Below, piece by piece: positions 50,701-61,047 of a DNA stretch of 64,000 nucleotides; the first letter of the stretch is position 1; each line of letters opens with the position of its first letter. Under the pieces are notes generated by a model. That model was not told the origin of the DNA and made no database searches. It worked only from the letters and a program-made list of their open reading frames with translations. The translations under genes were made by a program, and so were the position numbers. This DNA is from Nelumbo lutea (lineage: Eukaryota; Streptophyta; Magnoliopsida; Proteales; Nelumbonaceae). Location of the stretch: positions 58,158,164-58,222,163 of the forward strand of contig JAKGHH010000004.1 in the NCBI GenBank assembly GCA_022828595.1, in the 5' to 3' direction.

Positions 50701-50815
50701 ATAATTAATCATTATTTTAAAAAGTTAGAAATATAAAACAATTGTATACTCTTATGTGTTTTATTGTTTAGCTTTCCTTAACAAATTCCATGCATTGCAC
50801 GGGTCCTCGCTAGTT
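47745..50815. repeat. Near-perfect 3.07-kb inverted repeat (foldback element)
   Basis: The left arm, about 47745-49281, is repeated in reverse complement as the right arm, about 49321-50815, with a spacer of about 40 bp. Outer edges are 'aactaacggggaccc' and, on the other strand, 'aactagcgaggaccc'. Matching landmarks in both arms are 'ttcattgaactgatttaacc', 'gaaattcccatatttattag', 'gtaaccaa(c/a)tcccca' and, at the centre, 'aatgttaaatttctgttatt'. Arms differ by point changes and small indels. Coding capacity is nil; the arms are extremely AT-rich. It could be a foldback-type transposon or a long hairpin locus. No clear target duplication was found. Confidence 0.9.
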
Positions 50816-50987
50816 AATTAATTAATAAATGTTATTAGAATTGATTCTCCCACTATCTTTCCTTTTTAATAAAAATTGGAAGTCTGGAACATAAAAAATA
50901 TCTACTCATTTTTTCTTTTTTTTCCATCCCTTTCTAACCTTTCCCATTTCGTCAAAATCTTCCCACAAATCAAACGTAGCCTAAGGT

Positions 50988-51190
50988 ATGAATGGCAACG
51001 GGGCGGGTTCGAGGCGGGGATTTCACTCCCCATCCTCGATCACGACCCCCAAATTACCCTCTATCCCCATCCCTGATCCCCGGCAGGGAAAGGAATCTCC
51101 ACTCCATCCCCGACCCCGATGGGGATGAATTCCTCGTTAGAGACCCAAATCCCCAACAGAGTGAGAGGTTGAGACAAAGAGATTGAGATT

Positions 51191-51246
<56 letters not shown>

Positions 51247-51844
51247 CATTGGGATAGTTAAGATCGGCGAGGAGAGAGAGTTCGATGGGTGACGACGTCA
51301 CGACGACGACAGTTAGCGACGATAGGCGAAAGTTAGAAGGACTGACGACTGAAACTCTTCTTTATCTATTCTCTATACTCGAGAAGGCACGAAGCTAGGG
51401 TTTTGAGTCTTCTGCAGTGACGGGGGGCGACAATGACGGCGGTCAGCGAACCGGTGATGAAGAGTCGAAGATGAGGGCAAGCATGAAGCTAGGGTTCACG
51501 GGTTTAGTTGTTCTAGATGCAAAGTTGAGAGTTCTCGACTTCTCTCTTCTCTCTGTCGTGGGTTTTAGTTTAGTGTTTTACACTTTTACTATTTTTCAAG
51601 TTTTAATAATTAATATTTTAAAAACAAATAATATTATATAAATATTTAGATTTATAATATATTATATATATCATATATGATTATATATAAATATTAATCA
51701 GAGACGGGTTGGGGCGGGGATTGCATTCCCCGTCCCGTCCCCAATCGGGAATTCAGGGTAGCCTCATCCCAACCCTGACCCGAACCCTGCCAAGGTAACC
51801 CATCCCCGAGTACCCGTCGGGGACGGGAAAATTGCCACCCCTAT
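50988..51844. mobile_element. Nonautonomous hAT element, 857 bp
   Basis: It is flanked by a perfect 8-bp duplication 'cctaaggt' (50980-50987 and 51845-51852). The ends are inverted: 'atgaatggcaac' on the left, and 'ataggggtggcaa' on the reverse complement of the right. GC-rich subterminal regions with 'ggggcggg', 'ccccgtcccgtcccc' and 'gtcggggacgg' are typical of this plant group. The middle contains a long GA tract (51189-51243), a GC-richer stretch (about 51280-51540) that may be captured foreign sequence, and an AT-rich end. Frames such as 51417-51641 are not recognised. It inserted exactly at the right boundary of the candidate composite element. Confidence 0.87.
51189..51243. repeat. GA microsatellite
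   Basis: A nearly pure GA tract lies inside the hAT element, which makes the minus-strand frame across it (51061-51249) an artefact of the simple repeat. Confidence 0.95.
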
Positions 51845-51852
51845 CCTAAGGT

Positions 51853-54473
51853 TTTAAAAATGACATATTCCTAAACGGTGGATAATCCGTTTGTATTTGA
51901 TGTGGCAACCAAATCTTATTTCTTTGATTTTGGTTGGGTTTCTTCGCAAAAATCTAATTGCCAAAACTTGTCCGTTGCTTTTCAAACACCTCATTAATTA
52001 TTAACACTTGCCCGCTCTTCTTGACTTCACGAAGTACCATAACTTCGATTTAGCACAGACCTCATTGGTCGTCCATAGCTTCATACTGTAGATCTTAGAA
52101 TGCTCATCTATGTCACAGGGAAGAGCCCTCTCCACCACCTGATATTGGTGAAACCTAAAAGTCATGAGAGGAGAAGATATATTAAAACCCGAGAAGCTTC
52201 TTTTTCTCTCCTTAGTAGTTTAGTGAGTCTTGTTGAGATGACTCTCAAGTCTTAATGGCAACTTAGAGATTGTAACAGCGACCATCAACTCTTCCGATCT
52301 CTTATCTCTTTGCACCGACAATGTCTAAGTGCTATTTGAACCGATAACCACCACTACGTGATTCTGCAATACTCCATATCTCTTGTAACCGCGACCTTAG
52401 GCTTGTAGCAGCAACTTCCACCCAGCTGAATCGGGGTAGGCTCTCTTGGATCTTGCAAATTCCATCGAAACCGAATATGTATTAGTGAGGTTTCTGTTTT
52501 GTGTCTTAGTGGATAGCGCAATCCCTTGCCCGTGGAAGTTATGCCACATGAAATCTCTTGGAGTTTCACTCAAGCAAGCCTGGAGTTAGGGTGTTTCTAC
52601 ATAAACATATTTTAAATTCTGAGTCTAGAAATTTGAAAGTAGAGAGTAGATGTACGGTATGGATTGTTAAAGAAATCAGAAGGATATCCAAAGACATTAC
52701 TTGGAGAAAATTAGTTTTGCTTTTGTGTAGCATTGAAGGCATCAAGGGAAAGAACCGTTGGTTATCTCCTGCAAACGATTCTGATTGTGTGAGAGTGCAG
52801 AAGAGTGGGACGAGACTTCTTCTACAAAGAAACTGAAGAGCTTTGAGACAAAGAAGGGCGTCGCTCTTAAGCCTGGGGTACATTATAAATCCTTACTCTA
52901 TCTTTTTATCTTTCCTACTAAACCCTAGTTTCTACTTTCTATTTCTTCCTCTTTTGGTATTATTGTTTCATTTTCTTGGGTACTAGTAATCTAAATCTGT
53001 AGTTTGAATGTGGTAGATATCGTTGTGGGAATGTGCAATTTGTTAGGAATCACATCATTGATCTCTATGAGTAAAATATCTTGAGCTTCGGTGCTTCTTT
53101 GATCTCTTTTCATGATTTGTTTTGTGATTATTTTTTTGGTTTTGCTTGATCAGGCAACGAGCGCCAGGTGAAACAAGCAGGCGCATTGACAGAGTGTACC
53201 CTTGCTTGAGGTATGTATGAATATGTCAATGTCTATTTCTTTGATTTCTATAACCATAGATCGTAAGGAAAAAACCACAAAAACAAAATAATGAACAAAA
53301 TATTCACACAGGGCGGCATTCAGTGAGTTTTTTTTTTCTTTTTTTTTATTGGCAACACAAAATAAATCTTTCATAATTTTAATCCAGAATGTATGATTTT
53401 AAAGAAAAATATTTCGATGGTGGTCAATAGTTCTGTTTGAACTCTCTAAAAAAATGATCCATGGACGGAATGGTCTAAAGACTCATGCAAGCTTTTGCTG
53501 TAAGCCCTCTTATGTAGGAGCCATCAAATTATGGGTACTGATATTTTAGTATTTGCTATATGGTAAATATTCAAGGTCCCAATCAACAACTTTGGGTCCC
53601 TTGTCTCCATATACGAGCCAATCTGTTCATCCTAATCTTCTTTAATGGAAAACAAGGATGATGTGCCTAAAGGAGATAAGCTTCTTGTAGGCTCTTGTTA
53701 TTGCAAGGTGCCTCTCCACCTGCCAAGTATCTCTCTCACCAATTAGGCTTCCATGCATTGCCTCATTGGATTTGTAGGCTTTTATGGAAGTTGTTACCAT
53801 GAGGTTCTTATATGTGGTGCATAATTCATTTAGGGAAGGTTTCCCCTAAATCAATTATATGGTTAATGTAATCCCTTCCCCCTTTTGGTGTCTGATCATA
53901 AACTACTTTGTAGCAAGCTAAATGGATTAAACTAGAGTTTCAAGGATCAGAGATTCCATGTGCTTGGGTTGGTGGGGTTGTTTTCCTAGGGAATTAAACA
54001 TTGGTCTTAGGATTGTTAACTTTTCAATTGCTTGACCCTCATCAACCTGGCTCTTTTAGAAGAAATGGATGAAAAATAAAACAAATTTGATGCTACTTAT
54101 GAATTATGGCTTAGAATATTACTGGTGGATTTTATCTTCCCCCAAGAACTCCATTTATATATATATATATATACAGAAAAATAGGAGAACGAGAGATACT
54201 TGATTCCTAACTCCAAAGTTTTATTCAAAACTAATTTGTAAGCTTTTATTAATGGCTTAGTTGCTTACCCTTGCATAAAGACACGAATATGACTAACAAT
54301 AACAAAGAAACTTATACTTCTTTCTATATATGGATAGAACCCACAACTCCTTTTATGTGGTAGTAAAAAGAAGCTTGCCTTGGAGTTTTAAAGAACACGA
54401 GGATCAAAGGCTGATTTTTTCTAATACTAAACAAACCACAATCAATGGAATTCCTAAAGTTGTTTTTTGAAGA
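51853..54473. other. Unassigned DNA with weak exon-like segments
   Basis: No gene is recognised. One stretch at about 53156-53211 is bounded by an acceptor-like 'tgatcag' and a donor-like 'gtatgt', and encodes QRAPGETSRRIDRVYPCL in one frame. Upstream, at about 52799-52875, a possible partner reads TSSTKKLKSFETKKGVALKP. These could be exons of an unrecognised gene or relics. A TA repeat lies at 54156-54173. The remaining frames (52354-52883, 53150-53374 and others) show no family features. Confidence 0.3.
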
Positions 54474-54482
54474 TGAATAAAA

Positions 54483-55028
54483 GGGAAAATTCCCGATTAG
54501 TACCCTGTACTTTGGGCCTAGTGCCACTTTGGTCCTTGAACTTTAAAATGCGACAATTTAGTATTCAAACTTTCGAAATGTGCCAACCCAGTACCTATCG
54601 TTGGTCAGCTGTTAAGTGGCATGCAAAAGGACACAAATGCCCTTCGAGTGTCATTCAGTTTTCTTTATCAACCATTAGAACTAGTTTTCCTCCTTCTCCC
54701 ACCACTCCAACAACCATCGATAAATCTAACTCATTCAACCATATCCACCATCCCCACATGCTCAGGAAATGCACCTAACATTTTCTCATCTCCATTAGAG
54801 CCACTCAATTCCAACCCTTTCATAATGAGCAGGATACTTATTTCTGTAGAAGAAGATGATGAACAGCGTTTTGAAGGGTAATTTTATCATTTTCAAAATA
54901 TTTAATACACACATGCCATCACGTGATACACATAGTTGACGATCTGTTAACAATAGGATTGGCACATTTTAAAGTTCGGGGACCAAAGTGGCACTAGACC
55001 CAAAGTACTTGGTACTAATCGAGAATCC
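54483..55028. mobile_element. Small Mutator-like MITE, 546 bp
   Basis: Inverted ends share 'cgattagtacc', 'gtactttggg', 'ctagtgccactttggtcc' and 'gaactttaaaatg'. Flanking 9-mers 'tgaataaaa' (54474-54482) and 'taaataaaa' (55029-55037) match at 8 of 9. Inverted similarity covers at least 75 bp on each side. The ends differ in sequence from the two larger Mutator-like elements, so this is another family. The frames at 54467-54778 and 54621-54881 lie largely inside it and are not credible. Confidence 0.8.
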
Positions 55029-55107
55029 TAAATAAAATATAAAATTTATTCAAAGAAGAAGAACAAGGTATAGAAAAGGTGATGAGAAATCACCTATACC
55101 CAAAAAT

Positions 55108-55155
55108 TATCCATAGATTTCTATTTCTATTTACTTAATTATTATCCATTGATTT
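55108..55155. repeat. Short scrap of the CT-rich repeat family
   Basis: The phrase 'atccatagatttctattt', followed by an added 'ctattt' and then 'acttaatt', matches copies near 34337 and 63021. This shows that the family has dispersed fragments outside its two main blocks. Confidence 0.55.
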
Positions 55156-55214
55156 ATTGAGATCTTGTGTCTATCCCAAGTCCAACGACGGATTTCAATG
55201 GAAAGCTAATGGAA

Positions 55215-55324
55215 GGAGGTCTTTGTCTCATGGTCATAGTACAAGGGGTCTTTGTCGCAAAATAAAATACAGGGGGGTCTTTTTCATAGACCTATAATAT
55301 AGGGAGGTCTTTGTAATTTACCCA
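55215..55324. repeat. Four-copy ~30-bp direct repeat
   Basis: The core 'g(g/a)ggtcttt(g/t)t' recurs near 55215, 55245, 55272 and 55302, ending 'ggtctttgtaatttaccc'. The same 'gggaggtctttgt' phrase lies immediately left of the Pack-MULE at about 41138. It may be the terminal sub-repeat of an old inverted-repeat element whose other end is not evident. Confidence 0.6.
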
Positions 55325-56850
55325 AAAAGTAATTTAAGCACCAATAATTTAACAATGATATGATTTTAAAAATGATGAAATAGAACCACGCAGTTTACTC
55401 ATATAGTTGGGATGAGCTTGAATCTCTGCCCGAAGAAGATTTTGGGACTTAAACAAATATTTTGTGCCTTACCACAAAAATAATTAAATATAAACTAACA
55501 ATATTTCTTCTACACGAAGTACATACATATATATGCATCAGTGGATAAGTGATTAAAGGTAAAGTGGGCTTGGGTCAAGTTCTTATTTTATTGTTAAATC
55601 CAAGCACAGCCCAAAGCTAGAAGATACAACAAGTCCAATCGGTGCCAAGACAATGAAGTAGAAACTAGAAAGTAGAAACCAACGGTTTTATTGAAATTTT
55701 TTTGAGCGGTTTTATTGAATTTTACTTCCCTGTAATATGAAAAATCAAAGTGAACCTGTGAATTATGACCGTTAAGAGTGTCTCGTTGTTATTTTCCCAA
55801 CGGCACTGAAGTGAGAAGGACTCGCCAATAGAGATATTATCCTAGGGCACAGAACGGTAAGGCCTTATTCACAATTCCAGTTCTTGACATATCCCTGTTT
55901 CACTGATGATCGCCGAATGAAGTTATTAGTTCTTTCTCTTTGGGTCTTCTTCAATATCTGGTTTCTTCATCACAGTCTTTCTGCGGCACTGAACAACAGG
56001 TTTAGACAGATCTAGTTCTTAAGAGAGTCTTTTTTCACAATCTCGCAGGGTAAGGTTATTGGCTCGATAATGCTCGCTCTTCTTAAGATCTGGTTCCATT
56101 GATCTATTTTCTTTCTAATTTCTTATACAACGAAATGCATTGATCTGTTCCATTTCCATTGGTTCTGGTTTTTTGTAGTTTCCATTTTTTGTCTTTGAAT
56201 GGAGATTTGAACGGCTTCACTTTTGATTTTAGTTAGGTTACCCTCATTTTTTTTTGGTTTGGAGAACTTGCTTACTCTCTGCCTCAAAAGAAAATCTCTA
56301 GTTCTTTTGATTGGCTAATCGGTAGGCCTATTTTCCTTTTTGCTTTCTTCTTTTTTCCTTCTTCTATTCCGAAGTCTATGCTTCTGTTCTGGCTTAATTT
56401 CATATAAGTATAGTTATAGATGTATAATGCTTATCAGTGGCATCGGGTTTAGTGTTCACAGTAACTATTTAGAAGACCTTCCAGTGTACCTTTTTGTTCA
56501 ATTCAGGTTTCACAGAACTCTGTCAAGATAATTTCATTGTGTCCCATATTGTGATCTTTCTTTCTCGTTTTATCTATTGTTTGAATTTCTGGGTTAAGCA
56601 GTGTTTCAAAGGATTCTATTTAGAATTATTTTTAACTGTGTTATTTATATTTGGCTTGCTACCTGCATTGAAGCCCAGCTATGAAAGGAGGGAAGAAGAG
56701 AGGAAGATGAAGAGACAAAACAGGCTTGGTTGTGTGGTTTGCAAGGCAGTGTAGTCTCTACAAGAGAAGTTAAGGCAACTGAGGTTCCCAAGAAAAAAAG
56801 AGAAAAAAGAGGATGATTTAAACACTTGGGGAAAGTCTGCATGGCAAGGT
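55325..56850. other. Unassigned DNA upstream of the LINE fragment
   Basis: A 32-codon frame at 55917-56015 starts MKLLVLSLWVFFNIWFLHHS and could be a signal peptide exon; a donor-like 'caggtttag' overlaps its end. No downstream exon is recognised, so this is only a candidate. The rest is T-rich intron-like sequence with no supported feature. Confidence 0.25.
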
Positions 56851-57299
56851 GGGCTGAGGGATGGCAGGTCCTATGCTTAGTCGGTGACAGGGGAATTAAA
56901 TGGAGACGGGCTTGTTCCAGTTCAAATTTCAAAACAAAATGAACAAAGGTCGGCAAGGTTTCAGGGTTCAAGCCAATCCTGTGAGCTGGTTCAGTCTGGT
57001 CCAATGAACTGAGGCTAGTCAACCAGTCACATGTTTTAAGTAAACACGTGACTGGCAAAGGGATAGAGTGTTGGGCCAAGGCCCATCAGGATCTAATGGG
57101 TCTAGGCAAGTGAATGGGCTGACTTTTTTAAATCGGGTGGACTCAGACCTTAAAAAGCCACGCGCCCTTTTAAGTAGGCACGTGACCAACGGAGATGGGG
57201 AGATGATGGACCAAAATGATAGTCTATCATCGTCTCCCTCGAGCAATTTGCAACCAACGCCTGCAGGAAGTAGGGTTAGCCGCAGTAGTGCGGAAAATC

Positions 57300-57604
57300 T
57301 GAACTAGGCATGTTGCTGATAAAACTGAGGAAGGGGTAATTTGGCAGCTAAGGAATGAATTCAGGCACTTCAAATAGCTTTCTAGAGATATGCTTATCCA
57401 AATAAGATGGATTAGAAGATCTGCAAACAGCATGGCAGATGGCCTAGCTAAACAAGGAATTCAGAGACAACCAATGTTTTAGGCTCATGTGAAAATTTGG
57501 GCTAGCTTTTTGGGTTTGCTGTTTTTTTTTACAACCTCTAGTTGCATCTTTCTATTCTAAATTAATATTTCAATTTTTCTGTTGCTGATCAAAAAAAAAA
57601 AAAA
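57300..57604 (+). mobile_element. LINE 3' end with poly(A)
   Basis: The plus strand near 57400-57470 reads IRWIRRSANSMADGLAKQGI, the usual C-terminus of the RNase H domain in plant LINEs. About 110 bp of untranslated sequence follows, then an A run at 57589-57604. Sequence upstream to about 56.85 kb may belong to the same element but is too decayed to assign, including the frame at 57068-57307. This is a typical 5'-truncated insertion. Confidence 0.7.
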
Positions 57605-58080
57605 ATTGCTTATCATGTTACTTTGAACAGTGAAAGAAATGGGGCATTTTACCTCTTCTGACCGCACTATATAGCCCTCCCCCTCCCCCATAACAGAAAT
57701 ATTTTCCTTCAATTCAGTCCTACATCCCAAACATCCTAAAGACCACCACTTTATATTACATTCTATCATTTATGGGCGATAATTGGTGACAGTTGCTGCA
57801 TTACATACTAATACGATTATATGCCCATTACTCGCTCTGTCTCGGAATCAAAGCATCTATTGGCCAACATAAAATAGAGTTACACATAATACACCTTTAC
57901 ACATATCATAGAAAGATCATTTGCTAGATCCTTCCACTAATGATTTCTTCGAGATTGTAAAAGATGGCGTTCTTCTATGGTGATTTCCTTGTTAGACCCT
58001 TTGCTTTAATTTGAATTTGGAGATGGTTTTCTTTCTTGGTTTTGGGGCTTTGTAATCTGAAGGCATATTCTTTGATGTAG

Positions 58081-58200
58081 TAAACTTATCAATGTGGTAG
58101 TCCCTTGGGAAAGGAATGAAAATCTTACACTATGCCTCGATTCTGCTAAGGCCATTGGATGTACAGTAGTTAATATTAGCATGCAGGACTTCATTGAAGG
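58081..58200 (+). pseudogene. Fimbrin pseudogene block 1
   Basis: Acceptor 'gatgtag' ends at 58080 and donor 'gtaagt' starts at 58201. The reading is open (first full codon at 58082) and ends in phase 2. The segment that normally separates the lysine-leucine-isoleucine-asparagine stretch from WERNEN is absent, an in-frame loss. Confidence 0.85.
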
Positions 58201-58792
58201 GTAAGTATGCATGCCGTTTTAGTCATTAGTTCTTTTCTATTTTCAAGAATATTTGGTCCTGTCACTAGTTTTTTGATAGTTTTCTGAATATTCTATTCCA
58301 TGCCAAAGTACAAAGAAGTAAAACTTATTAACCTAATATTCTATTAGGTTCTTTTCATATGAACCCTGAAGATTACCTAAAAAGTGCATGATAGAAAGCC
58401 TGTAAGCTTCAAACAAGATTGGAGTTTGCTATCTATGTATATTTCATTATTCTGCCCTTGCTTGTATAGTAGTCGATACCATATGCTCGGTAAGTACAAT
58501 GTTAAGTTACATGTTTTGTGTTGTTGCACTGCACATTCTTTTTTATTTATTTGGTCCTTCTGACGACTTTGGTTGGATTTTTGTTATTTTCTTCCTCTAT
58601 AATTACGTTGTCATATTGCAATCTATGAACAAATGTATATTTTGAGGTGGATTTTTGTTGCATCATGTTGATTTTGATTAAATTTATTTTTTCCCTCTAC
58701 TAAGTTATGGAAGTTGGTAGGGTGCTCCTAAGTGCTAGCAGTTTCTGGCCAGTACGAATGTTAATATTCTCTGTGCTTTTTATTTTCTCTGT

Positions 58793-58828
58793 CATCTAGT
58801 GCTTCGGTTGATATCTCAAATCATTAAG
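58793..58828 (+). pseudogene. Fimbrin pseudogene block 2
   Basis: Codes for HLVLRLISQIIK, followed by donor 'gtatgc'. Family members have a glycine where this copy has arginine (codon 'cgg' at 58805-58807). There is no AG where the acceptor should be, just left of 58793. A cryptic 'ctag' at 58796-58799 would put the exon out of frame with block 1. Confidence 0.8.
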
Positions 58829-59042
58829 GTATGCTCTGGTTGTCATCTAAACATCACCATTATATGAATGAAGTTTGAGCTTTCTTTAGACTTTAGAGTG
58901 TTAAGTCTTGATTCTGGACTGTAATTGTTTGAAAGCCATTTTTCTATTTTGACTTTTGAGCACATGGTGATGATATAAACTGAAAATTATGTAAGTAATA
59001 TTTTCTATAATTGAAACAATTACTTTGATGTTTTAACCTTAG

Positions 59043-59111
59043 ATACAACTATGGGCGGACCTCAATTTGAGGAAAACACCTCAATTGGTGGAGTTAGTTG
59101 ATGATAGTAAG
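59043..59111 (+). pseudogene. Fimbrin pseudogene block 3
   Basis: Exactly 69 bp (23 codons), preceded by 'ccttag' and followed by 'gtgaaa'. IQLWADLNLRKTPQLVELVD matches the family very well with no lesions, apart from tryptophan where a leucine is usual. Confidence 0.88.
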
Positions 59112-59217
59112 GTGAAATAGCCTTTTTATAGAAGTTTTCTGCTTATTTGTGATTTTTTATGAAATGTTATTTGCTACTTTTTAGTTCATATGTTGTATTT
59201 TGTTCGTAAATCGTTAG

Positions 59218-59304
59218 GATGTGGAGGAGCTGGTGAATCAACCACCTGAGAAGATCTTATTGAGATGGATGAACTTTCAATTGACTTTCTCAGCAGATGT
59301 TAAA
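59218..59304 (+). pseudogene. Fimbrin pseudogene block 4
   Basis: Preceded by acceptor 'cgttag'. It reads DVEELVNQPPEKILLRWMNF then QLTFSADVK, with about 11 family residues missing between the two. After 59304 the reading continues into unrelated sequence (IGLIDS), so the downstream exon sequence is lost. The phrase 'tttgactttctcagcag' recurs about 90 bp downstream, near 59370. Confidence 0.83.
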
Positions 59305-60232
59305 ATTGGGTTAATAGATTCCCCTTTTCTTTATTTCGTTTGTGTGTTCATAATCACTATAACCTACCTTTGACTTTCTCAGCAGCTTGAAAACTTAATA
59401 TGGTAGTGTACTATCTCAAAGTGGATATGAGATATCTGAAACAAGTGGTTCATCAAAACTTGAAATCCCATTTAGTAATATTTGGCAGTTAGAACTAAAA
59501 GATGTTTTATAACTCAATTTTATTTCATCCCACTTGGTGCTTGAATCCCAAAAACCAAAACCAGAAACCAGGCTGAATGTTTCATTGAGTTAATTGAAAT
59601 CACTTAGTAGTAAGCACTTTCCAGTTTCCATACTTTTAATGCTAGAACATGCCTCCTTTTCTGATCAGTAATTGGAAGGCCCTCTTCCTCCTCCTTGCAC
59701 AAATATAACAAAAGAAAGTGTGCAATTAATGAGCATATGCAATTGCAACTTGTTTAAATTTCAACATTAGGACAAGCTCTTTGTAGTAACAGCATCAAAT
59801 GCATCAAAGTTTAGTTTATGCTAATAAATCATTTTCTCTAATTAACTTTAAAAAGTCTGAAATCATTGTTATCCAAAACTGGTCTTTGGAAGATTTAAAT
59901 AGCTGGTAATTTCTTGGGATCTCCAAAAAAGGCAAAGTGATATATTGTGTTCTATACCAGAAGTATTCATTTGGCAAGAGAGAAAAGCAAAGAGTTTTTA
60001 ATAACAAGAAGTACTTAGGAATATCCTCTAGTATCATCAGTGGTAGAGGCTTCATTGAAGCAGGTAAGGAATGATAACACATGCAATCAAGGGATCAGAT
60101 GTCTTGATGTAGAGGGCAATGTTGTTCTTCAAAGGAACAACAATGTTTTCTAGTTGAGGAAGTGTTATCTGGAAGGATTGATGCCAATTTGGGAACGGAT
60201 CCAAGAGGATTAACTGATTAAGTAAATCTTAT

Positions 60233-61045
60233 TTGGTGCATATTACTAAGGTTTTTTCATGGTTAAAAGAAGGACTTGTTGAGACTGGACCCAACAATAA
60301 ATTTAAGAGAGTTTTTTCAAGGAAGGTTGGTTCTAGAGCTACGAATCATAAGGTTCTTATTGATATTAACTCTGGTGATCAAATTAACATTCATGACAGT
60401 TCTGAAGTTGAGGAGTTGAAGAAGATTGGAGTCCTTGAGGTGAAAGGGAAGGGGGGTGTGGGTAAAGCTTTTGATAAGTAATGAAGTTTTGAACTTAGAT
60501 AATGGAAAAAGAAAGAGTTGAGTGGACTTAAGGAAACTAGTGGAGAGGGACATTGAAGTTGGTAAATTTGTAGGCCTGTTCTTTTTGGGTGGTGAGGCTT
60601 TTGCTAGAAGGGCTTTTGAAAGAGTTTGAGAAAAAGAAAAGGCGAAGTGAAAGAGCAACACTCAAGAGGAAGGTGGAGAGGCATGGGATGAGGAAGAGGG
60701 TCAGGATTTCAGACATGGAGGATTAAGTGCGATTGATGGGAGGAGTTGTGGAAGTTTGGTCTGCTGGTTTTTACAGGAGGCAGATGCTATTGTTTGAAGT
60801 GTTCAAGAGGGTTTTGGTTGGAGATTTTTTCATCTTGATCAGGGCTAGTGTTGCTTTGTTTAGTTCTTGGAATATGGTTTTAGTTTGGTTTTGTGTGTTG
60901 ACCTTGGATTTGTGCTGTAATTTTTTTTTATCTTTTGTTGTTTGCTGTTGTGGGAGTATTGTTTTTGCTTTCGGATGATGTTTTATCACCTTTTAATTGT
61001 AAACCCCTGCTTTCTTTTTTAATGAAATTTACTCTTGAAAAAAAA
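60233..61045 (+). mobile_element. Possible LINE-like or retroposed 3' segment
   Basis: An 82-residue frame (60233-60481, MVHITKVFSWLKEGLVETGP...) is followed by lysine/arginine-rich readable sequence (for example RATLKRKVERHGMRKRVRIS near 60645-60710). A T/G-rich trailer follows, with 'aatgaaattt' near 61021 and an A run at about 61039-61047. This layout, a reading frame, a basic tail and a trailer ending in A, resembles retroposed transcripts or LINE ends. No domain was recognised, so the identity is open. Confidence 0.35.
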
Positions 61046-61047
61046 AT

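Larger units (their letters stand above)
44485..50981. mobile_element. Candidate composite TIR element (~6.5 kb) containing nested insertions
   Basis: The left end reads 'gctccatttggtttgtggga' (44485-44504). The right end, reverse-complemented, reads 'ggctacgtttgatttgtggg' (to 50981). Both are preceded by TAA on the outside (44482-44484 and 50982-50984). A short 'tttggtttg'-type terminus with a TAA duplication suggests PIF/Harbinger (Tourist-like). No transposase was found. Most of the interval is later insertions: a Mutator-like element, a hAT MITE and the large palindrome. The termini are short and imperfect, so this is a moderate-confidence reconstruction. Confidence 0.45.
58081..59304 (+). 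pseudogene. Fimbrin (plastin) pseudogene, four exons of the first actin-binding region
   Basis: Fimbrin cross-links actin filaments through tandem calponin-homology domains. Four blocks are recognisable, in order, with intron-like gaps: 58081-58200 ([20 protein letters not shown]..., then [17 protein letters not shown]), 58793-58828 (HLVLRLISQIIK), 59043-59111 (IQLWADLNLRKTPQLVELVD...) and 59218-59304 (DVEELVNQPPEKILLRWMNF...FSADVK). Donors 'gtaagt', 'gtatgc' and 'gtgaaa' and acceptors 'gatgtag', 'ccttag' and 'cgttag' are mostly kept. Against the family, about 17 residues are missing between NVVVP and WERNEN and about 11 before FSADVK. The second exon's acceptor appears lost. Neither the N-terminal EF-hand part nor the later CH domains are seen. 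Gaps between exons argue for a duplicated rather than a processed pseudogene. Confidence 0.85.

Noticed and set aside
56645..57433. Several overlapping frames on both strands (for example 56645-57079 and 57068-57307)
   Set aside because: They overlap each other and adjoin the LINE fragment. None shows a coherent domain, so they are treated as chance frames or decayed LINE sequence.
60233..60481. Independent small gene of 82 residues
   Set aside because: No family resemblance and no supporting exon structure. The following basic stretch and A-terminated trailer fit a retroposed segment better, though this remains open.
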